Shown: positions 12,160 to 24,654 of the stretch, in pieces | Layout of the letters: every line of letters starts with the position of its first letter | Numbering within the stretch: position 1 is the first letter of the stretch | Source of the DNA: Leptoclinus maculatus | Taxonomy: Eukaryota; Chordata; Actinopteri; Perciformes; Stichaeidae | NCBI GenBank assembly: GCA_032191485.1 | Contig: JAVDOI010000171.1 | Location: 5,001 to 69,000, forward strand | DNA: 64,000 bases | Direction: 5' to 3' | Notes under the pieces: generated by a model | The model's database searches: none | Told to the model about the DNA's origin: nothing | The model's input: only the letters and a program-made list of their open reading frames with translations | Program-made: the position numbers and the translations under genes

Positions 12160-12420
12160 GACGTCATGTTCATTTATTTGTCACGTAATTGTTGTTGCGT
12201 AATTTAGTTAGTTACTATTTTAACCTGAACAACGATCTTTTCCTAAACCTAACTGATTGGTTTCCTGTAAAGACAGAAGTTTACTTCGAATAGACCGTAT
12301 GCATGTAACAAGCAGAAATTAAAACATTTCACTGGCGTCTGTAGTACAAAAAATGAGAAGTAACTTTTCGTAAGATATCATACGAACAGCTTCATGAGGA
12401 TACGTTGAAAAGAAAGAGAG
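12160..12420 (-). mobile_element. Interspersed repeat family A, minus-strand partial copy
   Basis: ATCTTTTCCTAAACCTAACTG is the reverse complement of the GTTTAGG...AAAGATTGTGG block seen at 38075-38300. The right part (ATGAGAAGTAACTTTTCGTA ... CTTCATGAGGATACGTTGA) matches 54346-54412. It is non-coding. Confidence 0.5.
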
Positions 12421-12426
12421 GAAGGT

Positions 12427-12430
<4 letters not shown>

Positions 12431-12471
<41 letters not shown>
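12431..12471 (+). repeat. (CA)n microsatellite
   Basis: A perfect CA run of about 41 bp directly after the family A fragment. Confidence 0.95.
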
Positions 12472-12473
<2 letters not shown>

Positions 12474-14787
12474 CCCGTCTCTTCCTCATTTCTGTCTCTG
12501 TGTTTTATGAGTGCATGTCTCTGTTCTGTTTACATGTTAAAAGCTCTTTAATAAGAAGCTGTGGGGGAAGCGGGCGGACCGGAACCTTTCATCTCAACCT
12601 GTCCTGTCATACCCAGGGGTGGGGTGGGGGGGGGGGGACCTTATTTATGGTTGCGCGCAGGTTGGTTCTTTGTATGGAGCACTTACGCAGTTGTCTGAGT
12701 CAGACTGGAGGCTCCAGAGGAGGAGGAAGATGTAGTCTATTATAGATTACTGATTACCTGTTTATAATATCAGATCAACTGCAAATCTACACGAATTACA
12801 GGGAGAATTATCTAATGTGGCCACTCAAAATGTTTCAAATGATTTACTTTGCTTTGTTCCCTTCATATAGCCGGACATCACATTACGTTTTCCTTTCATT
12901 CCATCTATCTGTTTAGCTTAGAACAATCTATTTACACAGTTTAAACGCAAGTAAATGTGTTATTTCATGCTCTCACATTGTGTGGTAACTGCGTACTTAA
13001 GACTAAGTATTAGTGTGAATGAGCGGAAAACTTCTCTCGCTGTCTTGACGGTAAACCTGACAGGTTCCAGTTGTAATCAGATTACATTAATCTCATTACA
13101 CGTGAGGTGTCGGTGCGGAGCTCCACCCGGCGTGGAGACAGACGGACCAGGGTTCTCAGGTCGTAAATCGTGGAGGTGGACGGAGGGTTTGTGTCTGATG
13201 GGAACTGGTTTTTGGAGACGGTGACACACACAAAGGCAGCACACTGTTGTTGTCTTCAGCACACCTCCAACTTCCTCTTTCACTCACATTCACTTGATTT
13301 TCCTAAACTGTGTGGAAACAAAAAATATTCCATACAGCACGGGCCTAAATGTGATAAATGTGGCGTGGAAACATTGACACATCAGAGCTGAGTTTGCTTG
13401 TTATAACAATGCCGTAAATCAGAATGTCTAAATTTATCAATCAGTGCATGCTAAATGCACGCTCCTAAATATCTCAAGTGCTTATCATTTTCACCATATT
13501 TGAGGTAACGGGTCGGAGAAAACCCGATTTTCACAGCTAGATTTCTCGCGGGGGAACGCTGGCGTCTTTTTACATGTGCACGAAAAATAATCCAGGGCGA
13601 CAGAAGAGATCATTACCAGTAGTGATGCATTGCACTTATCCTGAGTGATTGTTTCAGGAGAGGTGGCTGCATTCAGCAAGGTGACTATAAAACCCTCTTT
13701 CTGCATTTCTCACTTTAGCAGAAATGGTGGATGCTGTAAACTTAAACTGATTATTTGCAGAAATTAATACAAATCTAATTTGAAGAAATACAATTTGCAG
13801 TGCAAAAGTGTTGTGGTGGCATATAACCATTAATTGAGGTAATCTGGCATATCGCCAGCATCTTATTGCCTCAATTTCTCACTTTATTTTCTTTTAAATG
13901 AAACACACTCTTAGCTGTTCTCATCATGAGAGGACCTTGTTTATTGTGGTGATTTTGGCTGTTGATTGATAATCTGATGAGCCTTATTTTAAATATTCTT
14001 TCAGTTTTCCTCCAGTTCTTCCAGCAACCCTGCAGTTTACTAGTCTCCACCTTTTATCCGTCGATTTCAAATGAATAAATATGTTTTATGTTTAATGTGA
14101 TCAACACATGAAGAACAGTGATTTTGGCTGACTCACAGTTTTAAATGCAGCAGTGACAGAGGTTGTTATGGAGACATTTTCGACGTGATATGTGATTTCC
14201 TGCGCCGGCCTTCTGCACACCAACGATCAGCTGATCAAGCTGCACACAGTCAGGTTCGGTCAGGTTGCAAAACCTCCCCACTTCCTGATTCACTTCACAC
14301 GCTCTTAAAACAAGAAAGAAAGTACCCCAAATCAGCTGTAATTTAACACAGCATGCTTTGAAATCAAAAAAGATCATCGGAGCCATCCGTTATCTCCAGA
14401 TGATCGCCATAATATCCCTCTTTAAGGTTGTTGTGGGAATAAATGAGACGTTAATATTGACCTCAGTGTCGGGCTGAGATGGAGGTTAAATGTGAGCCCA
14501 TGTGTGATTGGTCAGATGATGATCCTCCTGCTGCGACCACAAAGACATGACCTCTCAGACTCAAGTCAGTCCAACTGAGAGAGATACAACAATTTCCCAC
14601 GTTATTTTACTGTTTTTTTTAACGTTTTCTATAAACCCAGGGCAGACAGCTGACTCTGTACATGAATACGGATTATATCAAATACCTCAGAGGTCTGTTT
14701 CCATTAATATTCCTTTCACCTACATTTTCTACTGGCAGTGAGATGCACAGTTCACACTATTTAGCATTCAGTTTATACTGTTACAAC

Positions 14788-15311
14788 CATAAACTGTATG
14801 TAAGAGGTGGCCGTAGTCTTTGTGAAGTCACCCACTGGTTTGTGGACTGACGTTTTGAAGCCTCGAGTTCAGCATTTACGACAATTTGGCCGTCGCCGTC
14901 TTGAGTTTTTGCAACCAATGAACGGAAGTTACCATAATTGGAATGCGGAGTGACGAATGAGGAGTGACGTAGAGACGCCGTATAAGGCTCTGGTAGCAGC
15001 AGCGACCTGTCAATCACTGTGTAGCCCCGCCCTAAAGCATACCCTGCTTTATGGTCTTTTTGACTCTAAATGGACCATAATGTACTAAATGAACATCATG
15101 CTGTATTGAAGAAGACTTGAAACTAGAGATTGAGACCATAAACTCATGTTTACAATGTTTACTGAGGTAATAAATCAAGAGAGAAGTAGAGTCATTTTCT
15201 CATAGACTTCTATACAATCAGAGGAGTCGCCCCCTGGTGGACACTAGAGAGAATGCAGCTTTAACACATGAAGCATCGGCTTTACTTGACAGAATCGGAG
15301 GTTGCCGCCTG
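14788..15311 (+). mobile_element. hAT-type miniature element, copy 2 (reference copy with TSD)
   Basis: The element starts CATAAACTGT and ends GGTTGCCGCCTG. It is flanked by GTTACAAC (14780-14787) and GTTGCAAC (15312-15319), an 8-bp duplication with one mismatch. Eight-base duplications with CA...TG ends are typical of hAT transposons. The element is 524 bp, has no transposase frame, and carries GACGTAGAGACGCCGTATA, GACCTGTCAATCACTG, TGGACCATAATGTACTAAAT and GAGTCGCCCCCTGGTGG in order. The same order recurs in the other copies, so this is taken as the reference copy. Confidence 0.85.
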
Positions 15312-15469
15312 GTTGCAACCCTGTCTCCTAAAATATTACGATCCTATATAAAATAAATTGCATTCTCAATTATGTTGTGCAAGAAACCGTATTTTCTTCT
15401 TGATTATGGTCGCATCTTCAGACATTTAATGTTGTAAATTGGATCAAAACTAAAAACAAACATACTTGA

Positions 15470-15560
15470 TCAAGTTTAGGCAACAAAAGTACTTGGTTAG
15501 GCTTCGTCAAACATCAAGGTTTGGCAAAATAAGTGCGTTTGTTATTTCAGTTACGGAACA
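15470..15560 (+). mobile_element. Interspersed repeat family A, fragment
   Basis: AAGTTTAGGCAACAAAAGTA CTTGGTTAGGCTT matches 21380-21520 and 38080-38140. The continuation AAAATAAGTGCGTTTGTTA is also shared. Confidence 0.6.
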
Positions 15561-16016
15561 GTTTTTATATTTTATTTAACAATATAGTTATAATAAATAA
15601 ACTGTATGTCACAACATGATTAAAGGAACACTTACAGGTGTTCAGGTATGAATTATGATATTAATGATATTAATAATAATGTGTACAAATTCTGACAGCA
15701 GGAGTTTTGACATCCAGAGGACATTATTTTAAGAAGTGGCCTCGAGTGAAGCTGAGGGCTCATCCTTCATACTCAGGCTCATCCTTTAGTGCAACATTCA
15801 CGTCTACTTTCTAAACTGGGACGCTCTGAGATCTGCACATGACAGAAGTGTCACGCAAACATGCACAAAGTGTAAGTGTGGCTATTTTTCCTTTTCTGTC
15901 CTCTGACACTTTCTCACTCTGTCCTGATCCGAGGCCAGCGGAGTGACAAGCCGCCGGCTAACTTTCCCTTCTGAGGCAAGACGAACTCTGAACTCTTCAC
16001 CTGGCTGGGACAGAAG

Positions 16017-16017
<1 letters not shown>

Positions 16018-16074
<57 letters not shown>

Positions 16075-16089
16075 GCACACACACACACA
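16018..16089 (+). repeat. (CA)n microsatellite, imperfect
   Basis: A CA run with two interruptions (GCACGC at 16071-16076), followed by a short CA run at 16113-16129. Confidence 0.95.
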
Positions 16090-16186
16090 AAGACACACCT
16101 GCTTTGAGCCATCACACACACACACACACAGCCCAACACTCCAAGGCCAAAACTGCTGTAAATCTACCCTGACAAAACGTAGCATG

Positions 16187-16286
<100 letters not shown>

Positions 16287-16755
16287 AGAAACATGTCTGA
16301 ACAAAGCTGTAGATGAGTTAAGAGTTTTATTTCTGTCTCTCTGTCTCTTTCTTTTCCCATCTTAGGGCTTCCACACTACAACCTCCCGTCAGGCGGCACA
16401 CATTATGTCCGTCGTCTCTAGAACCTGCGCCGTTTTTGGTGAAAAGCGCTATTAAAGTGTTTGAACCCTCATCTTGGTGTGAGCTACAGAAGACACTTTA
16501 ACCTAGTTTATTTCATGCTTTAGAAACAGGGTTAAGGATCATTTAAGCGCTGAACGTGCTTCTCTCCTGACATTGAATGACAAACCTCTTCGGTTGATGG
16601 AGATTTGCTGGTTGTCTTTGTTTTTCATGTGGCTCTTACGTTTCCATATTTACACACTGGGATTATTCTGGCTGAATAAAGGTTAAAGATCCTTGAGAAA
16701 GCGGTCGCAAAGCGGTCGTGTGACCTTCCAAGGAACAACAGTTTATTTGAGGAGT

Positions 16756-16906
16756 CAGGTCACTGAGGTTTCTTCCTTTTTTTTCCCCTGTTGAAGTTTT
16801 TTTTTGGGGGGTTTTGTATGATGATGAGGATGTTGTATGCTGTAGATTGTAAAACCCCCTGAGGATAATTTTGGGCTGTACAAATAAATTGAATTGAATT
16901 AAAAAT
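16756..16906 (+). mobile_element. 3' tail of an L2/Maui-type LINE
   Basis: The order CACTGAGGTTTCTTCC, a T-rich stretch with CCCCTGTTGAAG, GTTGTATGCTGTAGATTGTA, CCCCCTGAGGATAA, TTTTGGGCTGTACAAATAAA and TTGAATTGAATT is the usual 3' end of fish L2-like LINEs, which finish in ATTGAATTGAATT. The coding part is missing here. The assignment relies on recalled family structure plus the same tail motif, inverted, at 33459-33472. Confidence 0.6.
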
Positions 16907-17838
16907 AGGACATTTGAGAACTCTGCTGCTGCCGATTTTTTGGTAAACTTTTGTTTAAGTCTGGACGAGCAGAAATGAAGACCTTTGAAAGCGTTGACGC
17001 AGACGCTCCAGTCAAGTAAGAGCTACTGAAGTGGATATTTCTGGCTCAGAATCTGAGAAAAAACTAATTTTAAGGAAACAACCTTTAAAGATATGTGTTG
17101 AAAAAAATCACAGACACTACAGGTAAAACATTTGTATTATATTTTATCAACATGAAACTTCCCCAGTTGATTATTTGCATAGGTTTTTTCTGGAATTGTA
17201 TGTGAAAATATAGAAATGAGGCATTACCTACTTTTGGTGAATTTAGGAAAAATCTGCAGATGCAAATATAGACAAATAGGCAAAAATTGGCTAAAATCTC
17301 AAAATCTCCTCAGTGCATGAAAACCTGTGTTCTAGCCTGTGGTGTCTCCCCTTAAATGACACACACTCTCACAAACGTTTCCCAAACTGTTATGTGTGTG
17401 TTAAGTGGTTGGGTGGGCCTGTGTCTTCATCACAGTCTCTCTGAACGTGTTGTGATTGACAGCCGACTCCCCCTTTGCAGTGTTTTTCTCTTCCTCTGTG
17501 GTCCAGTCAGTCTGCACCACCAACAGGAGCATCCGAGAAAAAAACAACCATCTAACACTCCTGTACAGTCATAGCACAAGATTTACACCGGTACGGGTGT
17601 AAATCTCCAGACTGCAAAGGAAACCAGAGCTTCTTCAGCGCTGGCTGCACACGTGACTCAGTATATTAACTCATCTTTAACTTTAAATTAACGAACGAGC
17701 ACAAGGGACATGTCACTTCGGAGGTAAAAGTTTGCGACCCGTCACCAGTTTGTGTCCCTGGATTCCTGACTGTAAAAACAACGACACAGCAGTTGCTGCA
17801 GGAACATGTGAAACTCTTGTTACGTCCCATCAGAGCTG

Positions 17839-17840
<2 letters not shown>

Positions 17841-17880
<40 letters not shown>
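17841..17880 (+). repeat. (CA)n microsatellite
   Basis: A perfect CA run of about 40 bp. Confidence 0.95.
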
Positions 17881-17883
<3 letters not shown>

Positions 17884-19130
17884 TGAGACGGCAATGACAA
17901 CGAAAGCGACACGTCGTTACTAAAAACAAAAAGGAGCCTGCTGTCACCTGGCAGGGTGGGCTGACGGTTACACCGAGGGTCCTGTGACAGAGAGGCGACA
18001 GTCTGATCCCAGCAGGACGACAAACTGAACCCACAGAGTGTGTGTAGATGTGGAGGAGAGCGCCATCTCAGGCTGGAGACACACACTACACCACTGAAGA
18101 CACTGGATGCAAACTTTTAAGGATACATTTTGTACTAAAAAACACACCAAATGATATCCAATGAATGTCTCTAACTTATTGAGGAAATGGTGTATTTGCA
18201 CCAAATTGAACATAAAGCTCTAAAACACCCAAATACAACTTTTCACGTTGGAAAAACACAAATTCCCTGGTTTGCTATAAAGCCATTAAATAAAACAGTC
18301 TTGGCCTAACACATAGATCATGCATGATGGTGACTTTACACGGCTTGATACTGACCGAGAGACTATGTCCGGACGTTTGTTTGTCTAATTCGGCTTCAGA
18401 GGGTTGAAACACATGCGATGTTTATTGGTTTGATTTCCTTTTCCTCTGTGATGCAAACAAAACAGTGCAACTGAAGTTGCACCTATATTTTCATTGCACA
18501 ATAATTCATACCGTCGCGTTGTTTGCATAAAGAAAAAGGACAAAATAGAGTGCGGCCTCGGCGACGGCCAGATGTAACTGTAAGTCAGGCGGCGCGTCGT
18601 CGGCCTTGAAGCTCCGGAGTGTAAATCTTTAAGTCAAGTCATTCTCTCTTCTCCCTGCAGCCGACAACTGTGCTACATTCTTCACATTGTCTCGATGGAA
18701 AAAGGTATATCTGCTGTCTAAACACACACACACACCGACGGACCGTCTCCCCGTCTTGCTGTTCCACCTGGACTCTTCTGTAGCCCGCGGGGCTTAAAGC
18801 AGCAGAAACACACACCCTCACTTTAAAATAACCACAGTCTTGTCCCTGCACTGGCACTGCCGTCTGTGTTGTGATAAGGCGTGTGTCTAAGATCTACCGA
18901 CTCACACACACACACATGCATGCGGCCCCCTTTAATCTCCCCCCCCCACACACACACACACACACACGGTCTGGAGCAGCGGCCTGAATAAGCAGAGTGT
19001 GGAGGGCCAAACATTCAGCCAGCGGCTGCAGGAATGTCAGCGTGTCAAATACAGTAACACGCACGCAGAGCAACCCGAGCCCGGCAGCATTGTCCTGCAA
19101 CACTGACAAGATACTGACAGCTGCCATGAG

Positions 19131-19177
19131 GAGAAGAAGAAGAAGAAGAAGAAGAAGAAGAAGAAGAAGGAGAAGAA
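19131..19177 (+). repeat. (AAG)n trinucleotide repeat
   Basis: A GAA/AAG run with slight decay at its right end. It reads as poly-Arg, poly-Lys or poly-Glu in different plus-strand frames, which explains the artificial open frames across 18997-19343. Confidence 0.95.
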
Positions 19178-19689
19178 AAGAGAGAGGAGGGAGGGACGGA
19201 GGGGAAATAGAGGAAGAGGAGGTGAAACAGGAGACGCTGGCTGATTCCAGACCAATTATGGAAATGGACTGAAGGGGAAGACAAAGGGAACAACTAATGG
19301 GAGATGTGTTTATTGTCAAGATTATTAAAACACGAGAGAACAATACACTTGAAGTAACATGATGAACATCGACAACTGTTAGTTGTGCTCAAACGACTAC
19401 ACTAGTGGCGTCTACACTGATGGTTTTGTTATTGCGTGAGAAACACACGAGGATCTCAGCAGTGTGCAGCAGGTGGATCACATCGTCCACATCGTGGCTG
19501 CATTAAGAGACAATGGGCCCCCGGGCACAGACTGGCAAAGGGCCCTTCAACATACGAGCAACACACACAGACTTCATAGTGAAGACTTTTGGTTTGTGTC
19601 TTCGTTGTTGTCGTTCCGCATCTCTCTGTGCTTTTGTGTCTTTTTGTGGTCATTTTGTTTCCCTTTGGAGTGGTTTTGTGTCTCTTTTG

Positions 19690-20235
19690 TGTTATTTTCC
19701 ATCTGTAGTTGTTTTAGGTCTCGTTGTAGTTCTTTGGTGTCTCTTTGTTGTAGTTTTGTGTCTCATTGTAGTTCTTTGGTGTCTCTTTGTTGTAGTTCTT
19801 TGGTGTCTTTTTGTTGTAGTTATGTGTATCATTGTAGTTCTTTGGTGTATATTTCTTGTAGTTCTTTGGTGTCTTTTTGTTGTAGTTTTGTGTCTAATTG
19901 TAGTTCTTTGGCGTCTATTTGTTGTAGTTTTGTGTCTCCTTGTAGTTCTTTGGTATATCTTTGTTGTAGTTCTTTGGTGTCTCTTTGTTGTAGTTTTGTG
20001 TCTCATTGTAGTTCTTTGATGTCTCTTTGTTGTAGTTTTGTGTCTCATTGTAGTTCTTTGGTGTCTCTTTGTTGTAGTTCTTTGGTGTATCTTTGTTGTA
20101 GTTCTTTGACGTATATTTGTTGTAGTTTTATGTCTCATTGTAGTTCTTTGGTGTCTCTTTGTTGTAGTTCTTTGGTGTCTCTTTGTTGTAGTTTTGTGTC
20201 TCATTGTAGTTCTTTGGTGTCTCTTTATAATTGTT
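19690..20235 (+). repeat. Minisatellite, alternating 24-bp and 18-bp units
   Basis: The units alternate between a 24-bp form (core TAGTTCTTTGGTGTCTC) and an 18-bp form (core TAGTTTTGTGTCTCATT), often as a 42-bp pair. Both lengths are multiples of three. Stop-free frames therefore persist on both strands, including a 270-codon plus-strand frame (19464-20276) and a 170-codon minus-strand frame rich in KRHQRTT repeats. The periodic peptides are by-products of the repeat and show no domain or signal. Copies diverge by point changes (CTAATT, CGTCTATTT, TATATC), and the array decays to single-copy sequence after about 20235. Confidence 0.92.
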
Positions 20236-20895
20236 TGGGTCCTTTTGTAGTCTTTTTCTGTCTCTGGTTGTTTTGACCCTGTTTGGAGTCACATCATGTC
20301 TCTTTGAAGTTGTTTTGCCCGTTCAGTGTATTAAAAAAAATAAAAAATCCTCCAGAGTCCAGGAATTGAAATAGATTCAGGATCAGACGAATGCAGAGCC
20401 TCGTTCATTTTCAAGGAGAAATTAAGAAGCACGATGGAATTGGTGGAAGTGCAAGTCGACCAAATGAAGCAGAATCCACAGGTCTAATACATGAACCGTG
20501 ATCTGGAAGGAGAATCATGCTGTGATAACCGATCACACCTGTTGTTTATCTCGGCTACTGAAAGCTCGACTGCTCGATTGGCGGGTTCCTGGTGAACCTC
20601 GCTCGCCACCTTCACTGAGTTTTTGTCAAACAAGAGAAAGTCAGGAGTGAGAATGACAATGAAACCTGCAGGAAGTGACCTGCAAACCTGACTACGAGTG
20701 GAAGGAGACAGAACACTCTGCAGAACGGAACAAGTCGATTCCCAAATTCAGCTTCTTCTTCATGTTTTTGTCACCAAATCAGCTGGTTCACAAGCCCTGG
20801 TTCACTGAGGGCTGATTTAAAGTGAGACGGCCTGAATTAGAGTTTCAGATGGAGAGAAAGAGTGAGAGAGGCTTAAAGAAAGAGAGAGGGGGATT

Positions 20896-20920
20896 AGAGA
20901 GAGAGAGAGAGAGAGAGAGG
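20896..20920 (+). repeat. (GA)n microsatellite
   Basis: A GA run inside a wider purine-rich stretch (20850-20945). Confidence 0.9.
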
Positions 20921-21369
20921 AAGGATCAGTGGAGGAGGACGAAGGCGTTTAGTTTCACAGCTCAGGGTGTCAGCGGTGAATATTTAATGTTAGATTTCTC
21001 TTGTTTCTGTTTAAGTTAATTTACTCATCTGCTCTCGTTTCACTCTGCCTGTCCAGCTCTCCGTTTACACCGCGGAGGTGTTTCGCATGCTAGCGATGCT
21101 AATGGAGCAGCTGATGACGGTCAAAACCCCAGTAACCAAGCAACTGAGTTAAAAGCAGTGGTGTAGCGCTCCAAAATGCAGAAAGCTTCACTCAGCAAAC
21201 AAAGTGCTGTGTCATCATCACTTTGCATAATTTCTTGATTTCCCTGTGATATGAAGATGAGGAAGAGGAAGAAGCTCTCACACTGAGAAGAGTTTATTAC
21301 TCATGTGTGTAAACATCTGAGTAAATGGGTTTTGTTCGGCCAACCAACATGAAAGAAGAACTTCTTAAA

Positions 21370-21520
21370 CGTAGAATGTAATTAGTTTTTAGGTTTAGGC
21401 AACAAAAGTACTTGGTTTATGTAGTTTTTTGGTTTACTTACACAACAAAAGTACTTGTTAGGCTTAGGAAGGGATTGTGGTTTGAGTGATAATAAGTACG
21501 TTTGTTACGTACAATAAGTA
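21370..21520 (+). mobile_element. Interspersed repeat family A, fragment
   Basis: GTTTAGGCAACAAAAGTACT TGG is followed by a second partial CAACAAAAGTACTTG, then GGGATTGTGGTTTGAG and AATAAGTACGTTTGTTACGT. The order matches 38080-38160. Confidence 0.65.
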
Positions 21521-21812
21521 GTTGACCTCTCCGTCCACACAGGCCTCCTCCCTGTATGGATTTTCTCACTATTTACACTAAACTTAAAGTAGATTGTCAC
21601 TCTCGTCTCAGTGCTCCCTCTCCAAGGCTTTTAATCTGTGTATTAATATGTGCTCATTAAAAAGCGTGCTAATTGCAGGATGCTATCTCACCTTGTGTCG
21701 TCTCACAGGGACATCTTCTCCAGGTTGTTGAATGTCTGTGTGTTTTTTTTTGTTAATGCTTTAACTAATTTGTTCATTTGTTTTATGAAATGTTTTTCCA
21801 CCTGTGGGCCAC

Positions 21813-21815
<3 letters not shown>

Positions 21816-21877
<62 letters not shown>
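21816..21877 (+). repeat. (AC)n microsatellite
   Basis: A perfect AC run of about 62 bp. It is the first of four long dinucleotide runs within 650 bp. Confidence 0.97.
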
Positions 21878-21880
<3 letters not shown>

Positions 21881-21973
21881 AAAGAGTATCTTTGTAATGA
21901 CACTGGCCTGTATCTCTCTGTGAAATCAACATCGAGCTGAGTGAAGACTGAGGCATGCTATACTTTGTAGTCT

Positions 21974-22085
<112 letters not shown>

Positions 22086-22176
22086 TTAGATTAGCTCACA
22101 TTCAAACAGTAAAATGCACCAAATACCGACATGTTTGCACATTCTGATGCATGAATTTAATGCAATCTTTCCCAAA

Positions 22177-22178
22177 CC

Positions 22179-22271
<93 letters not shown>
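22177..22271 (+). repeat. Compound poly-C plus (CA)n repeat
   Basis: Nineteen C followed directly by about 76 bp of CA. Confidence 0.97.
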
Positions 22272-22274
<3 letters not shown>

Positions 22275-22422
22275 CACTGTCTATAGTCTCAGTGTGTGTG
22301 TGAGAGAATCTTTAGTTCCTCATGTTACACTGAAGCCTTTAATCTGTGACCCAGAGAGAGAAAGAGTATTGGGAGCATCGTCCTGGCAACAGACATGAGA
22401 GATGACATGATGACAGAGGACT

Positions 22423-22427
22423 TTGTG

Positions 22428-22464
<37 letters not shown>
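22423..22464 (+). repeat. (TG)n microsatellite
   Basis: A TG run with one C interruption. It has the opposite strand sense to the three CA runs just upstream, so a transcript across 21.8-22.5 kb could fold back. Confidence 0.95.
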
Positions 22465-22469
<5 letters not shown>

Positions 22470-24133
22470 CGAGATAGAGAACAAGTGGATATTCAATCGT
22501 TAACATGCATTTTAATGACATTTTAACATATAATGCATTTAGCTTTACCAGGTTACAGTCGGTTTTCTGCAACAACCTGATTTCCTATTTCCTAATAACG
22601 ATTTGGTTTACTGACGACATCCTGATATATTTCTAACAAACAACACATCAGACTTCTTCAGGGACAGAACAACAACAGAACATATTGTCTTCACCCCCAG
22701 AGTCTTTATGAACAGACAGGTTGTAATGCAAGTTCGGATGTTTCTCGCGGTTTGACGGTTGTATGAAAACTTGCTGGAAAACACATTCTGCTTCATTCCT
22801 GGAAGGTGAGCCATCTGTATTTTTCCCTGTATTCATGCACGCTACATCTATAGCATCGCAGGAAACCAGATGAATCAGCAGATTTCAAGTATGTTTGTTG
22901 AGACTGTTAATACGTCCATATTTGGGATGAAGCCTCCTGCTTGGCTTTCGGTTCCCTGCTTTGGGATGACAGACACGTGTGCACCACCCACATACACGCG
23001 AAATGTCAAAAACATACATTGAGTAAGAGAACTTTCAGCTGTTTCTCAATAACTGACCACAGACACGTCTTGCACACAACACATGTAAACACGGCCTGTG
23101 TGAGCGCAGCCACATACACTGCCTCATGACATCATGTGTCGTGAGTGTGCATGGACCCAGACATTCGGGGGCATTCGAACCAGTCGGTGCAGCACCAAGG
23201 CGGGCAGAATCATTAAGGATTTGAGCCGTCAGAACAACGGCCCTGGTCCCTGCTAGGGAAGCACTGGAGAGAGGCTGAAGAGGAGCTACTTCTGTCAGCG
23301 TTGATGTTGAGTCAATTACCTCCATTGTTCCCCTGAATCGCACTTTTACATTTGTTAGCAACCGTTAGCTGTGAGCCACCATCTCGCCTTCGCCATGTTG
23401 AGAGCCGCTGAGAAGCAATCAGAATGTTCCCAATCTGGTGTCTTGCACCTTTTAACAACTTAACACAAACACTGGGTGCAATAGTGCGCGCGATACTCTC
23501 TCTCAAACACTTGTCTCAGTCCTTTGTCTTGACAATCGTGCTACCAGAATGCATAAAGTTGGCGGTTCGTGGGTCGGGTGGTAGATTAACACATACTTTT
23601 GCAGGTTGGGCAGTGCTGACTGACTCTCATAATGGGTCGGGTGGGTATTAAAACACCCTGACCCGGGCAGCATCAGCGGGTGGAAATCCATAATCTGTGA
23701 CTGGACTTGTTTGGTTGTTGGAGCTGGACGGAGCGATCGGATCTCAACACTTATTACTACCAGGTGTGAATGTAATCCGGTTGAATCATATCTACATACA
23801 ACACACATTACAATGCAACGGCTAAATGGTTTTAGCCCTTTAAGTCGAGTGTAAAGACGGCTGAAGGGGGTTTGGAAGAGTGGGAATCCGGACAGAAAAG
23901 AAATGCAGGTTTTGCTCAGACTCCAGTTTAATTGATTGTTTATCCATGAGATCAGAGGAGCCCACGTTCCACGTCTGTACGTACGTGTGTGTGTGTGTGT
24001 GTGTGTGGTGACTACTGCATGAATAAGTGCACAGCAAGGACGTCAGCAGTATTTTGGGTTCTTTCCACTCCTGTATATTAGTCAGTCTGACCCATCCAAA
24101 AGACAGAAGTGCCGGCTATGTTTGTATATCGCC

Positions 24134-24168
<35 letters not shown>

Positions 24169-24654
24169 TATTCATTAGTCACCAACTGACAGGTCGGTCT
24201 TTGCTAAGACTCGTCTACAAACAGACCACCGTAGAAACGCAGCAGCGAAAAACTCCTTTGTTGTGAACTGCTTCTCATGATGGGAAGAGAACTGAAAGTG
24301 TTATACAATAATTTGAGTTATGAGTCACAGCCGGAGTTCAAAGTCTCCCCCTCGTTCACTCGTTCATTATTACAGACGTTCAGATCACTCAGTAGATTAA
24401 TGATTGTGATAATCCTCAGCATTGCAACATCAGAAACAAAATGAACTCCACGCAAATACTTAAAAGAAAAGGGAAAGTCACAGTTTGACATCCGGAAACG
24501 AGAGAAAAAGTGAATTAATGAAATGAGTGACGAGGAAAATTAAAGTCTTCAACTGCTTCTTACTGTCTATTTTATCAGTGTTTCTTAACCAATGATGCAC
24601 TGTCTGTGGAGAGAGAGGTTCTTATTCTTCTGTAGTTCCATCGCACCGCTCTGA

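Noticed and set aside
18661..18704. 44-nt block after a very strong acceptor (CTCTCTTCTCCCTGCAG) with a GTATAT donor
   Set aside because: All three frames are open, so there is no coding evidence. The donor is below consensus and no partner exon is visible.
19464..20276. 270-codon plus-strand open frame, and the 170-codon minus-strand frame rich in KRHQRTT
   Set aside because: Both are read-throughs of the 24/18-bp minisatellite and have no other protein features.
21057..21152. Plus-strand terminal-exon-like frame reading YTAEVFRMLAMLMEQLM
   Set aside because: Good acceptor, but only 31 codons, and the CTAGC/GCTAA-rich sequence is common in fish non-coding DNA.
23100..23660. G+C-richer stretch with repeated GGGTCGGG words, suspected retroelement
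   Set aside because: Neither a terminal repeat nor a protein signature could be found on either strand.
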